From Kingdonia uniflora (Eukaryota > Streptophyta > Magnoliopsida > Ranunculales > Circaeasteraceae), in assembly GCA_014058105.1 (NCBI GenBank), contig JACGCM010001659.1, forward strand, positions 2,604,001 to 2,668,000: a stretch of DNA of 64,000 nucleotides. The letters are read 5' to 3'. The position numbers and the translations under genes were made by a program. Positions 1-11,395 of this stretch are shown one piece after another. The notes beneath the pieces were generated by a model. It was not told where the DNA came from, made no database searches, and was given only the letters and a program-made list of their open reading frames with translations. How positions within the stretch are numbered: the stretch's first letter is position 1; each line of letters opens with the position of its first letter.

Positions 1-299
1 AAATTGCCACAATACAAAAGGGAAAAGGCAAAAAAAAGGCAGATCGACAATACATAAAAAGGCAGTTCCAAATAAATTATAATTCTATAATATCAAATAA
101 TTAATGCTCAAACTATTATGATATAAGATGCTAGATAGAAAAGAAATTGCAGTTTCATTGATTCACAAAACAATTGCCACAATACAAAAACTGAAAGAAA
201 ATAGGGAGAAATACCAAGGGTGCCACAAAACAAAAACAAACACTTTCTGAGATCCCAAACAAAAAGCATAAGCATCACATCCCAAAAGAGAACTTAAAA

Positions 300-333
300 C
301 TAAAAACAATACCCACAGACACAAACAAAACCC

Positions 334-364
<31 letters not shown>

Positions 365-545
365 CTTCTTCATCTGTCTCTTCTTCTTCCTCATCTGTTT
401 CTTCTTCTTCTTTTGTTGTCCACCCATACTCACTCTCCTTCATCCAGCTAGCCTCACTGTTGGAGGATGAATCATAGCATACAGTAAATCTAGTATACTC
501 TTCTTTAGAAGAAGAGTCACTCTTAGTTGTAGAGAAAAAAGACAT
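300..545 (-). CDS. Acidic Glu-rich small protein (MULE-associated)
   Basis: An 81-residue ORF. The first ~45 residues are Ser/Thr/Glu-rich (start MSFFSTTKSDSSSKEE, then ESEYGWTTKEEEE), followed by an almost pure Glu run and a short hydrophobic/Cys tail (VGFVCVCGYCF). A TATA-like CTTTATAAAAC on the minus strand at about 617-627, ~75 bp upstream of the ATG, fits a plant promoter. No catalytic domain is visible. Its best parallel is the acidic ORF at 12057-12407 inside the related MULE, which also has a Ser/Asp/Glu head, a W-E/T context and a GAA-encoded run. The Glu run is a (GAA)n microsatellite, so length will vary by slippage. Function unknown; it could be a chance ORF through a microsatellite, but the shared element context argues against that. 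Confidence 0.45.
335..371. repeat. (CTT)n microsatellite
   Basis: Uninterrupted CTT/TTC trinucleotides that read as GAA (Glu) codons on the minus strand inside the acidic ORF. Confidence 0.9.
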
Positions 546-865
546 TTTTGAGGCTTTAAAGAGAAGAGAAGAGAAGCAATATTTGTGGTTTTGAAGAAGG
601 TATGGGGAAAATCTTGGTTTTATAAAGAGAAGGCATTTAAGGGGTTCTGGAAAAGAGAATGAACACTAAATAAAATTATAGTTTCCAAATGTTGGTAGTT
701 GGGGGGATAATGGTTAGGGGGAAAGTTTCGGGTTATGTTAAATATGTGTAGAGTGTGTACACAAGATCACTAATGGATTTTAAAGATAACAAACTTGTAT
801 AAGAAGAATTATACTTAAGTTTTATTACAAGAAACACTCAATCTCATCTCACTGAGGATTTTCCT

Positions 866-1758
866 TTAAAACTCTTTGCGAAATTCAACCAATCCCATAA
901 TCACACTCACCTTGACATTTAAATTAATCATAGTCTCAAATACTGCATTCTTCTTTCATTCTTCATGCATATAGTCTTTTAACCACATAAAGTGCTTACA
1001 TTCAACATTTTCACAAACTAAGAATTTATTACCCTTGATTATCTGAGTAGTAGATTTACACAATTTCATGACACCACAACCACCTATAGAGCAAACTACA
1101 GTCCTCCAATAATATTCTCTCTACTAGTGTCCAGTTTTTTCACAACCAAAACAACCACCTTTGAAAGAGGGGATACTTATACTTGGTGAATTTAAAGATT
1201 GCCCAATAGCCTCACTCAATCATTGAAAAGCACCACAAGTAGAAAATTGGCATTTCAAGCACTTACTACCATGGTTCTCTATTGAATTGTATTATTTCAC
1301 TGGAATTTGGCTTCTTGCACATACTATATAACCATAAACAATCCCCAATACCATGAAAAACTTAATCACAGATATGACATAAATCATCTTACACAAATCA
1401 CAGATATGGCACAATTCAATCACATATTGAATTGTATTATTCCACTATAATTTGGCTTCTTACACATACTATATAACCATGAACAATCCCCAATACCATG
1501 AAAAAGCTTGATCACAGATATGACACAAATCATCCTACAAGAAAAATCATAAATCATCATTAAGTTAGTATTTAGTCTCAATTTATGTCCCTGTAATTTG
1601 TCTTTAGACCCCATTTCTTACCTTTAAGCTTTAATAGTGATTTCTCAAAATTTATATAAAACACCTTATTAATGAGAGAGACAAAGAGATATAAAGTAAT
1701 TTAACTTTACATCACCCCCACCACCACCTTCACCTCCACTACCACCTTCACCTCCCAT
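866..1758 (-). pseudogene. CCHC/GRF zinc-finger gene, decayed (MULE cargo)
   Basis: Exon 1 (1711-1758) begins MGGEGGSGG and ends at a GT donor. Exon 2 starts near 1530 after a TTGTAG acceptor. Read across frames it shows a first CCHC knuckle (H-G-I-G-D-C context), a first GRF-like finger (KCLKCQFSTCGAF), a second knuckle (CFGCEKTGH) and a second GRF-like finger (FLVCENVECKHFMWL), then a tail ending VEFRKEF. In the homologue at 6987-7644 the corresponding strings are FWKCQCVNCQSFKWL, CFGCGGNTHWVRDC and FLKCHTFQYFKWL, in the same order and spacing. GRF fingers are known from plant nucleases and from topoisomerase 3 C-termini, where they bind single-stranded DNA. In-frame stops at several points and an internal duplication make this a pseudogene. 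Confidence 0.6.
1281..1541. repeat. Tandem duplication, 145-bp spacing, two copies
   Basis: The ~116 bp beginning 'attgaattgtattatt' at 1281 recur at 1426 with few changes. The unit holds part of the first CCHC exon of the GRF gene, so the duplication adds to its loss of frame. Confidence 0.85.
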
Positions 1759-2130
1759 AGACACAGAAACAAACCAACGCCAAAACTCAGAAATGAGATA
1801 GAAGGAGAGAGAGAGCTTTAATAGAGGTATTTGGGAAGGAGATGACCAACACCAAAACTTAGAAAAATTAAAGAGATTTGGGAAGGAGATGATCGTCAGA
1901 TAAAATTTTGGTGAAGAGGTGACCGAAAGACAACTTGTTTACCTGTTAGAAGAAATCACATGTAACTTATGTGAGGGTAGTTTAGTCAGTTCATGTCAAA
2001 ATTTGAGTTCAAGGTTGACCTGTGGTCAGAGGCAATTTGAGGACCAAAACTGCATATATAAACAACTTGAGGACTAAAGACAAATATTATGTTTGTAGGT
2101 GGGACTGTAGTAAAAAAATCCCTAAAAAAA

Positions 2131-3134
2131 TGTGAATGTAAGGGCAAGTCAAGAAGCGGGGGTAAGAGCTTATAACATAATTCATATACATATTTTATCT
2201 TTTATACTTGTATCTTTTCATCTATCGACCTGATTATCTACTAAACTTGGAAAACAGACGAGAAATAAATATAACTAATTCTGATACAAACCAATGCTTA
2301 GTTACAATTTTGATGTCTTTAAAGGCATTTTGGGCCACAATAATGCAAGTATACCTATAGAAGAGCTAGTAGAAGTTGCAAGTTCGCAACAAAGATATTA
2401 CCAATCATTAGAAATAAACACAAACTAAAAAGTAGAATAACAAATTTTGATTAATAGTATCAAATACCTAGTTACACTTCAAAACTAGAGGTGCTAATTT
2501 TCCTTTTTCGAAGAGAAGGAACAAAACTTATAAGCTAAAACAAAATAACCAAGACTCTCCCATTATTAGGGCTATCAGATAATTTATAAATTTAGGAGGC
2601 TTGCTCCACAAAGAAACCAAATCTTATTGGGATAAACTCCTTGTTAATGTTCGTGAAGGTTAGTTGGAGAGTACTGGCTTCTTACGACTCATCCAAACCC
2701 AAAACTAAATCAAAATCAAAACTTAAACCAGTTTCCCTAATCAACAGATACTAAGTTACTTATAGCTTCAATCTCTAACACAAGATAAAATTAATTGGAG
2801 AGTAAAAATAGATGATTGATAAAAGTTGATATTCTTTTCCAATGTAGTTTCTGGAATTAGAGAGAAGCTAAGACCAAATTGAAACCTAATATATGAGAGA
2901 GAGAAAAAAAAGTAGTCAAGGGTTTGGTTACAGTAGAACAATTAATGATCTTCTTCTTCCCCTTATTTTGAAGATATGTGAGAGAGAGAGAGTAAGGATC
3001 TAGGGTTTAGAGGGTGATATATATATGTAGAGAGAGAGAGTAGTTGAAGATAAAAAGAAACATGTATAAATTATGATTAACGGGTATTTTGCCTTATGAT
3101 TTGGCATTTTAGGCAGAAATTTTGAATCACTAAT
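2131..3134. other. Stretch without recognised gene
   Basis: AT-rich DNA with short (AG)n runs at about 2900-3045. On the minus strand these resemble the CT-rich leader of a plant promoter, but no supporting ORF follows. No domain, RNA gene or element terminus was recognised. Confidence 0.5.
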
Positions 3135-3334
3135 AGAAATTTGGCCAATTTTGGCAAATCATTTGTCATTTTAGGTGTTAACAATGATAGAAATTTGGCT
3201 TTGAATCCGACGGCTGGGACTTAATTTTAAAGCCTAGGATAAATCTGAGCAATCCAATTAATTATTGACGCACAAGATTCGGGAAACAAACGGTCTGGAT
3301 TTAAATTTGGCAGAAGAGTTATTCCTTTAGGTGT
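3135..3334 (+). repeat. Dispersed direct repeat, copy A
   Basis: About 200 bp from 'gaaatttggccaattttgg' to 'gttattcctttaggtg'. It matches copy B at 5142-5344 in the same orientation, with small indels. It could be a MITE, a solo LTR fragment or duplicated promoter DNA; no clear terminal repeats were found. Confidence 0.7.
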
Positions 3335-4008
3335 ATAGATACCATATATTTATCCTAGTTGGCCCCTTGCAATCTTGCATAATCATGCAAGTATCAAACT
3401 TTTGTGACTCAAATGTGGTTAATACGACATCAACCCATAACTTATACGTAACGGCATAGGTGTGCTCTCAAGAGTGACATGTCAATAATACCTCATGATT
3501 CTCAAAGTGTAAAGCAATGATATGCTTTGCAAGACGCCTATCTTGAAATTCATTGGCCTTGTTAAGAAGTACATCAAATTAAACCTTTGGACGTAGATAT
3601 TTGATTAGAGGGACAAGTTAGCCGGAAGAGAGAGCAACTAAGCAAATAATATATTCACACTTTGACAGTAAAGTAGGAGGAAGGTAACCCATACTCTTTT
3701 GACATACTCATTTAATAACACGCTATACATAAGGGAACAGTCCATCTAATAAATAGATTAAAGACTTAAGCCTATCTAGACCAGAAGATCTTTTCCATCT
3801 AAACAACTATTCATAATTCCTAGCTTGAATCCTTATAGATTGTTCATATCATAAAAATCCAGCTTAAATAAAGAGTTGATTAAGCACATTTCCCTAAAAT
3901 GGCTAATATTCTCATGTATAATAAGTTAATAACTAAATATTCCGAATCTAGACATGAGTATCATCAAAATATTCGGGGTGATAAACAAGGGACAATATTT
4001 TTATTGAA
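3335..4008. other. Stretch without recognised gene
   Basis: AT-rich, with stops in all frames at short intervals. A 62-codon ORF over 3899-4087 runs into the SINE and has no family features. Confidence 0.5.
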
Positions 4009-4022
4009 ATCCCTACTAACTG
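4009..4022 (+). repeat. Target-site duplication of SINE (left)
   Basis: The 14 bp 'atccctactaactg' recur exactly at 4150-4163, bracketing the SINE. Confidence 0.9.
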
Positions 4023-4149
4023 TTTTTTTTTTCAAGGCAAGCCGGTTTTATATAGAGATCCGTAACCCTGAGTTTCTAGCCCCATGAGGTTATGAACCCA
4101 CAACCTCTCTCTAGGTGGAGAGGCACAACCACCACTGGACCCCAATGGT
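4023..4149 (-). mobile_element. tRNA-derived SINE
   Basis: On the minus strand the 127-bp insert begins with a pol III A-box-like region (GGTCCAGTGGTGGTTGTGCC), has a B-box-like GGTTCATAACC about 35 bp further, and ends in an A-rich tail (plus-strand T run at 4023-4033). Perfect 14-bp flanking duplications are typical of LINE-mediated target-primed integration. It has no coding capacity. Presumed family: plant Au-like or related tRNA-derived SINEs; the exact family cannot be named here. Confidence 0.8.
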
Positions 4150-4163
4150 ATCCCTACTAACTG

Positions 4164-5141
4164 TGACAGACTATAAAGACCAAAATTTCACCCTTCCTAG
4201 TACCATAAGTCCATAACCAGAACAACTAAAGGTAAAACACAAAGTTACTTGCACGAGGACACGCCTCATCCAATGATTCAACGAAAAACTCAACCCTTCA
4301 ACATATTATAGGGAAGTGGGGGCTGAGAATCTACTCAACATCCCATTAGCCAATTTAACTTTCATCCTTTCACTAAATACATAGGCTAGCCTGCGTAACC
4401 TTAAAATGACACCACCTTTTGGAAGCTAGCATCTGTAACACTCACTTAAGATACTTAGATTATTTTTTAAACATCCTCAACCCATTTATAGCTTCATTCG
4501 TCAAACATCACCAACCCCTCACTAGTACTATTAGATGAACCAAGTATCATCCTTCATATTGATTCTAAGAATTCATCTAACGGAACAACACAAACTTATT
4601 ACCATTCTAAAAATCCAAGTATTGCATAAGTCTAATGATAATTGAACAAAGCCAATCTACAAACCCTAAAAACTCACAGTAAGTAGATAAGTAAACAGAA
4701 GTACATCCATCTCCTTGATGTACACAATCAACTGCAACACTATACTCAAGAACACAAACTTGCCAAAGTCAATGATCAAAATTAAACACACCGAACATCA
4801 TTGAAACTCAAAGTCAAAACATACCCAATGAATTAAAATACAAAAGGGCATCTATATATAAATTAATAAAGGATATAAAGTGATGCATCCGATCAATAAA
4901 TCATTATTCTCAAGGAATTTCCTTTTTGTAGAATTGAGCAACAAGAGCGACAATTATGATGATGAACCTCATTAACAATCTCAAATTACTTACTTCTAGG
5001 TGTACCAACTTTTCTTTACGATCTGCAAAGAGAAACATAGCGGCTCAAACCCAAATATAGATGAAATTGAGAGAGAATACCTAGAAATTATGCTAAAACA
5101 AGGATATTGTCGAATGATTTGACGCAATTCAGAATCAATGA
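4164..5141. other. Stretch without recognised gene
   Basis: AT-rich sequence with no long ORF. A 69-codon minus-strand ORF at 4996-5205 overlaps the direct repeat and shows no domain. Confidence 0.5.
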
Positions 5142-5344
5142 CAAAAATTTGGCCATATTTTGGCAGATCATTTGGCATATTATTGGTGTAAACATTGACA
5201 TACATTTTTCTTCAAATCCAATGGTTGGGAGTTAATTTTAAAAACTAGAACAAATCCAAGCCGTTAAAAAATGCCTCGATATGCAAATTTTTGGCAACAA
5301 ACAGTCCAGATTGAAATTTGGCAGAAGAGTTATTACTTTAGGTG
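5142..5344 (+). repeat. Dispersed direct repeat, copy B
   Basis: Second copy of the repeat at 3135-3334. It ends about 100 bp upstream of the first recognisable PPR codons, so it may form the 5' flank of the PPR gene. Confidence 0.7.
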
Positions 5345-5441
5345 TTCCTCCAAACAACAATCATTAACCCTCACACTCCAAAACCCAAACCAATGTGCCA
5401 AAACAAATTCTCATTTTCTCCCTTATTTGGGCAAACTCCAT

Positions 5442-6349
5442 ATGGACCACACTCAATCTCAATCCTTGGACATTGCTTCATCAAATAAGACCATCACAAT
5501 TACATAATATCTGGTGATGTGGTTTTTGGCCATAAGGTATTTGAAAACATGATAGTTAAAACGACCATTACTTGGAACTCACTATTATCAGGGTACACTA
5601 AAAAGACCCGGGAAACTTAAACAAGTACAAAACTTGTTTGATAAAATTCCCCAACCAAATGTTACCTATTTCAACACCATGTTATCTTGCCATTTTCGCA
5701 ATGCCGACGTTGAAAGAGCTCTCGCTTTCTTTGGTATGATGCGGGTTAAGGATATCGTCTTGGAACACTATGATCTCGGGGTTGTCCAAGAATAGGAAGA
5801 TGAGGGAAGAATTTAAGTTCTTTTTGGTAATACCTGAGAAGGATAGGATATCATGGGGTACAATAATTTTAGGTTTTGTTGATGGTGGGGATGTTTTAGC
5901 GGCGAAGGACTTGTTTCGGGGAGCGTCGATGAAGATTGTGGTTGCTTGGACTGCGATGGTTAGTGGGTATATGTGATTTAGAAAGATAGAGTAGGCAAAA
6001 AATATGTTTGAGGTGATGCCTGTTAGGAATGCGGTAACTTGGAATTGTATGATCGGGGGGTATGTTAAGAATGGTAAAACGAAAGATGGGTTGAAGCTTT
6101 TAAAGAGAATGTAGGGGTTAGGGGTCAAATAGAATGCGTCGAGCTTCACTAGTATTTTATTGGGGTATAGTAATTTATCTGCATTAACATTAGCATTGGC
6201 ATTAGGTAAGAATTAGATCACATTCATGGGGGTGTTATCTGCTTAAAATCATGCTGGATTAGTTGACTATGGAATCCGGTATTTTGATTGCATGGAGAAG
6301 GATTATGGAGTTAAATATGTTAGGATCCTTACATATGTATGGTTGATTT
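5442..6349 (+). pseudogene. PLS-DYW pentatricopeptide repeat protein, N-terminal part (broken)
   Basis: Starting MDHTQSQSLDIASSNKTITI, the sequence reads as PPR motifs across frames: VFENMIVKTTITWNSLLSGY, NLFDKIPQPNVTYFNTMLSC, then an intact run at 5770-5976 with MREEFKFFLVIPEKDRISWG and IVVAWTAMVSGYM, then AVTWNCMIGGYVKNGKTKDG. PLS-class PPR proteins bind organellar RNA, and DYW-bearing members edit C to U. The order resembles Arabidopsis At4g16835-type proteins. After LALALG the reading jumps to ITFMGVLSA and NHAGLVDYG, implying an in-phase loss of about 95 residues that the family normally has there. Stops, frameshifts and the insertion at 6350 kill the gene. The gene resumes at 14088 and 19869. 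Confidence 0.85.
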
Positions 6350-6615
6350 TGATTGAAAACTACTAACGCGACAGTGATTTACAAAAAGACAAACTACTTT
6401 GATTTAAAGACTAAAAATAAACTAGAACTCTCTACCTAAGGCTAAGCCGCCTTTCTCTCACTAAAACTAACATTAAAAAATAAAGCTATATGAGTTTTCT
6501 TTATTATAGGCATAAGGAAGCTCATCACAATTAGAAAGTAATTAGGAAACACAATTTAGAATAGAAAACCCTAATAAGACTCCAAATAGGAATTACTAAA
6601 TATAATAAAGCATAA

Positions 6616-6624
6616 TTACTAAAA
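6616..6624 (+). repeat. MULE target-site duplication (left)
   Basis: TTACTAAAA here and TTTACAAAA at 13153-13161 flank the MULE: 9 bp as expected for Mutator, with two differences. Confidence 0.6.
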
Positions 6625-6884
6625 GAGATCATTTGAGAAAACCCCTAGTGTTTCCACTTAAATTAGCTTTAAGGCCCCATGTTTCCTAAATATTCATAAG
6701 TAGTCCTGGTTTTGCAGTTTTGACCAAGTTTGACTGTATTTGACTGTGCAAAAAACAAGTATACCCATGAAGAACAGACGTAATTTTTACGTGATTTATT
6801 AATTAAAAAAAAAAAATAGAAATACAAGTAGGAATCGAATAGCGGTTGAGATGAGAGAGATCCAACGGTCCAAAATCAAGCCAT
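6625..6884 (+). repeat. MULE terminal inverted repeat, left
   Basis: About 260 bp matching the reverse complement of 12899-13152. Shared landmarks are 'gtttccactta', 'attagctttaag', 'agtatacccatgaagaaca' and 'gatgagagagatccaacg'. Confidence 0.9.
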
Positions 6885-6986
6885 TATCTTCATCTCTCCT
6901 AAATAAAAGCCATTATTTTCTCTCTCCTCAATTTAAAAACCCAAATTTCAATAATTTGAAGCCTTAATCCCCAGTTTCAAACTACC

Positions 6987-7644
6987 ATGAGAGGAGGTAA
7001 ACAACATCAAACCAAGGTAAACAAACCCTAATCCCCAATTTTAACATCAAAACTCTCATTTTTTGATTCAACCTACCATATCTGATAAAGTTATTCTTTT
7101 GCAGATTCAATTCTCCCACTGTTATCTTGATGGACACTCCTCTGATTATTGTCCCTAATAATTTACCCTATGTAAATTTCCTAACTGTGATGGTATAAGG
7201 CACCTGCAGACCTCATACACACCAAAGAATTATAATAAGAAATTTTGGAAGTGCCAATGTGTCAATTGCCAGTCTTTTAAATGGTTATCAGATCCAGTTG
7301 GGTAGGCTAAAAGTTATGTTGGTTTATCTTTCTCTGGAGTCACTTCTTGCTTTGGGTGTGGTGGGAACACCCATTGGGTTAGGGATTGTCCTTGGAGAGA
7401 AGCAAAATGTGAAGTGCAAGGGTCTATTGGAGTGAGAAGGCTATGTACTTCTAGGAAAAATCAGTCATTTGGGATACGATTCTTGAAGTGTCATACATTT
7501 CAGTACTTCAAGTGGTTGACGGATGCTTTAGAAGAGGCAACTCTTGAAGAAAGCAAGAAGAACTTAAACATCAATGTGAAGGTGATAGTGGAGATGGGAC
7601 TAGATGACTTTATCAAAGATTTTAAAGAGAAGACAACAATGTAA
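6987..7644 (+). pseudogene. CCHC-GRF-CCHC-GRF zinc-finger gene (MULE cargo)
   Basis: Exon 1 (6987-7016, MRGGKQHQTK) ends at GGTAAAC; exon 2 starts at 7105 after TTTTGCAG. In one frame it encodes a worn CCHC knuckle (CYLDGHSSDYC), a GRF-type finger (CDGIRHL ... FWKCQCVNCQSFKWL), a clean CCHC knuckle (CFGCGGNTHWVRDC), a second GRF-like finger (FLKCHTFQYFKWL) and a helical tail ending DFIKDFKEKTTM. Stops TAA-TAA after the first knuckle and a TAG after SDPVG interrupt it. GRF fingers bind single-stranded DNA or RNA in plant topoisomerase 3 and APE2-type proteins; the arrangement here may derive from such a gene. It lies just inside the left TIR, divergent from nothing else, and a homologue sits at 866-1758, so it is an established passenger of this MULE family. 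Confidence 0.7.
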
Positions 7645-8171
7645 CAGTGAAGAGAATCTGATAGTGAATGTAATGAATTTCATATGAGAGAGGTCAATTT
7701 AATGAAAGTGTTTTATGTATTTCATAAACATGCACATGGACACCATATATTGCACATAATGCACATACACTGTAAGTAAACCTGCAAATAAAATGTACAG
7801 TGCACATGTGAAAGTGACCATGAAAACTAGAATATCTAATAAAAAGTGACCATAAATATCATAACATTATAGACAATACCAGTATATCTAACAAAAAGTA
7901 TACATTGTTTTACCAATATTTAAAACACATTCAAACCATTGTTTCTCACTCACTAAATGTCTAAAATGAGAACAATGCCACAATTGCAAACTTCTTTGGT
8001 TCATGGCTTCCAGACCTGTCTTGGTGGCCTAAATGTCCTCTTGTAAGGATTTGTTGATACTTGGCTTATGACAGTTGAAATGTTTGGAGGGACACTTTAA
8101 GAAACCTGAGTAGGGACAGTTTGAAAAGCATGGGTAGAGACTGAGTTTGACAACCATTCCTCCACAAGCCT
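7645..8171. other. MULE internal spacer
   Basis: Non-coding DNA between the GRF gene and the transposase 3' end, rich in short 'tgcacat' repeats near 7725-7810. No gene recognised. Confidence 0.6.
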
Positions 8172-11100
8172 CTAATGATTTAGGGCTATTTCAGTTGTAG
8201 TTGATGAAGTATGTGTAGTTCTAGATCCTTCCCTTCCTTGATTTGACTCAGTATGTGTACTTCCAAATCTTCCCCTTCCTATATCTAGATTTCATGAAGC
8301 ATGTACAGTTCCACCATTCCACCTTCCTCAACCTTGTCTTGGAGGTGCATGTGTAGCAATTTAACCATTCCTCCTTCATGTACCTTGTGTTGGAGATGTA
8401 GGTGCAATCATACCCCTTCCTCTTCCTTCTCCCATATGTCTGCCCCTACTCCTTCCCTTAGACACTTATGCACTATTATTATTTACTTTAGACTGAGTAT
8501 TATACGCAAATACTGGCCTTGGCCTACTCCCTAATGGCCTTCCTCCCCTATTATTCACATAAGTGCTCCTTGTGGTATTTATTGGGGTCTCAATACCCAT
8601 GGTTCTTCTGCAAGCTGCTTGACTGCTAGGAGTGTCTATTCTTGTACATGATCTAATTGGTGAATTTGGTGGAACATTAGCTGCTAGTGGTCCTTTACAT
8701 GTCTCTTTATTGTGTTCGTAGCCACCACATTTGCCACATCTTTTTTATAATCCATCCCCTTCATCAGTACCTTTAATTCTTACTTTCCTTGGTCTTCCCG
8801 GCCCTCTGACGAGTGGTGGAGGTTCAACATGAGTAGGTGGTTACATTAACAATAAAATAGAATAGACCATTAGAATTGTATATCTAAAATGTTCCACGCC
8901 TCAATAAAGTTTGATAAATTCTTACTTTCTCCCAGTATGAAGAATCGATACTGGATGAACAACTCCACTGCAAGTGACATTATAAGAAAAAAACAAAGTG
9001 GTAATGAGAACAATAACTGTAAACATTAGAAAGCATATCCACATTAATAAGGATTAGAATTGAAGAAAGCAAGCACCAATTAGTATAAAACTTACTTCTT
9101 CAACTATACCCTCATTGGCACCAAAATACTAGCAGTATGAACACATGGTAGTCATATGAGTTGCCATTCATTGCATTGACAAGCGTGTTCCTTGATATTA
9201 ATTGTCTACCTAGAGTTACTACTTCCAATTGAATCCCACTCATCTAAGTGTCCTCCCTCTACATCATGCTCCCGATAGTGTTGCATTACTTTCTCTAGAT
9301 GTGCAGCTGTTCTTGGTACAAGGCCATCTTGATCCCATGTTCCTGCCTTGGCCCTTCTCTCAAACATTAACTTCATAATCATTAAATTGAGTCTTTCTAT
9401 AGCCTTTTGAAGTGGCTTGTCCCTAATTTTCATAATCCACCAATTTGAAGCTTTCAGAGAAATTATTGGCTATGTGCTCACACTTTGACTTTGAAGTGAA
9501 GTCAAAGTGTGATCTGCACCAATGGTCATAAGATTCCTGATCTAGCCATGCTTTTGCACTAGGATTAACATCTACTAACTTGTCCAGGAATGTTTATTTG
9601 TCCACTTGCCTAAGGGCTTTTACTGTACCCCAAGTCAACCTCTCCAAGTAGGATCCTTTGTGGTACTTCTTCATATTCTTATACATATGTCGAAAACAAA
9701 ACCTATGATTGGCATGTAGAAAAACTGCTTTTACTACTTCAATTAACCCCTTTTGTCTATCAAATATAAATGTTAGTTTTGCTTAATGCAACATCAAATG
9801 ATATTGAACCTTAAGCAGGAATGAAGTCCATGACTCTTTGCATTCACTTCTACATAAGAACACTACAATGGGGAACAAACCATTGTTGACATCCAAGCTA
9901 AGGATAGACAAACAAACACCCCCATATTTTCCCTTTAGAAAGCGACCATCTAATCCCAAAATTGGCCTACATCCATTCAACCCATCCAAAGATTCTTTGA
10001 ATGCCACACAAGTTTCAGTCAACTGTAAAGAAGCATCTTCCCTCCAAGTTCTAGCAATTCTGCCAGGATTTGTATGAAGTATCTCAAGACACAAGGCTGG
10101 TAATTGTTTGTAACCCTTATCATATGAGCCCACTATCTTCTCCATGCATATGGTCTTTGCATTCCAAGCTGTATAGTAAGAAATGACAACCCCAAATTTT
10201 TAGAGTCAATGTTTTGACATCCCTAACCAACTCTTCAATCTCAGCTGCAACCCATTGTGCATTGGCCAATTTATTAAATCCCTCAGTGTTCCTCTTACAG
10301 ACATGTTGAAAGTATCCTCTCCTAAGCACCATGGTATGTCCATCATTGATTCTTGAAATCAAGCACCACCATTCACAAGTTTCAACACTGTACTTCAACC
10401 TTAACCGAATGCTATCATTTTTGACATGTTTGTATGTAAATCTTCTCCCAATACCAAAATTTCTCATGAAACCCCTTGCCTCATAAAAATTTGGCTACTA
10501 CATCCCAACTGTCAACCCTTTGATATCACTTTCAACATAGGGTTTAAATGGTTCATTTTCTTCTGCTTCATATATGTTATCAAACTTGTCAGCAACATCA
10601 TCAAATTCATCTTCAATTTATTGTAAAGTTGGCACATCGTTTCCATTTTGAAATGTATGTGTACTATAATATCCTGATTCAGGATCCAAATTATCAATGT
10701 GGAGCAGGGTATTCTTAATCCATCTCTGCACTTCTTGATCTGTGTTATTATAACTATTCCAATCTTCACTATTTGCTTCATGTTCTTCTTGTTCAGTTGC
10801 ATTTTCAACCCCATCCGGACCTTTATCAAATCCATCCAAACCTTCATCAACATCTTCATGTTGTTGTTCTTATTATTTGTCACTAGTATAAGTCTCGGGC
10901 AAGTCATCTAATTCCTCCTCTGGTAGCTCACTTGGTTTTAGCTTTTTTGCTTTTGGTTTTATAGTTTGGGGCATGGGTTTCCCATCTTGAGTAAGCTTTC
11001 TCTTTGTTGTTTTGGTTGGTTTAAGAATTTCATTCACATCAACATCATCTTCAAGTACTATCATGTAATCTCCTTCTACTGTTGGATTAACCCCCCACCC

Positions 11101-11330
11101 CCCTCTTGAGCACTTTCTAATGGCTTACAGTAGAAATGTGTAGTTGACATTTCATCACCATGAATGCACATGTCCCTTAATTCATCTATGTTATGGACAA
11201 CAAAATAAACCCCATTCTACAGGCATATCAATTCAACACCATTGCCATCTTCTATATAAAGCCAGTATCCCTCAAAGTGGTTGTTAATCCTCACACATAT
11301 CTCATTGACAAAATCCTAAAAATTTACTCC
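8172..11330 (-). pseudogene. Mutator-like transposase (mudrA type)
   Basis: Read on the minus strand from about 11330: an N-terminal PB1-like MULE segment (EICVRINNHFEGYWLYIEDG), an acidic linker and Lys-rich segment (10873-11064), the MuDR DNA-binding domain (10120-10467; SVETCEWWCLI, FQHVCKRN), then the MULE DDE core at 9783-10145 with the first catalytic Asp in CRPILGLDGRFLKGKYGG. The core continues to about 9440 (HANHRFCFRHMYKNMKKYHK), followed by a helix-rich segment at 9206-9433, a SWIM-like remnant near 9060-9180, a CCHC knuckle (CGKCGGYEHNKETC) near 8720 and a Gly/Arg-rich tail of repeated GRGR-type units to a stop at 8172. Frameshifts and stops occur throughout. Family members cut and paste the element using its terminal repeats. 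Confidence 0.85.
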
Positions 11331-11395
11331 CCCCCCCCATGCACAATACCATAAGTAAATCTCTTCCCTCCCTTATAATCTTTATGCTTTCACCC

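Larger units (their letters stand above)
1..2130 (-). mobile_element. Partial Mutator-like element with GRF zinc-finger and acidic ORF cargo
   Basis: The stretch carries, on the minus strand, the same two accessory genes found in the complete MULE at 6625-13152: an acidic Glu-rich ORF (300-545) and a CCHC/GRF zinc-finger gene (866-1758). Their relative order matches that element in inverted orientation, but the ~3 kb of transposase that should lie between them is absent. The 1900-2130 segment read on the minus strand has the style of the other element's terminal repeat (wording around 'ctacagtcccacc' and 'tagtcctcaagttg') but is not close in sequence, so the end near 2130 is approximate. The other terminus lies left of the window, so neither target duplication nor paired inverted repeats can be confirmed. 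Confidence 0.5.

Noticed and set aside
3899..4087. 62-codon ORF
   Set aside because: It runs into the SINE and its T-rich tail; chance ORF.
5682..6149. 155-codon minus-strand ORF
   Set aside because: Antisense shadow of the PPR motifs, which are recognisable on the plus strand.
8301..8534. Cys/Pro-rich plus-strand ORF
   Set aside because: Antisense of the Gly/Arg-rich tail of the MULE transposase.
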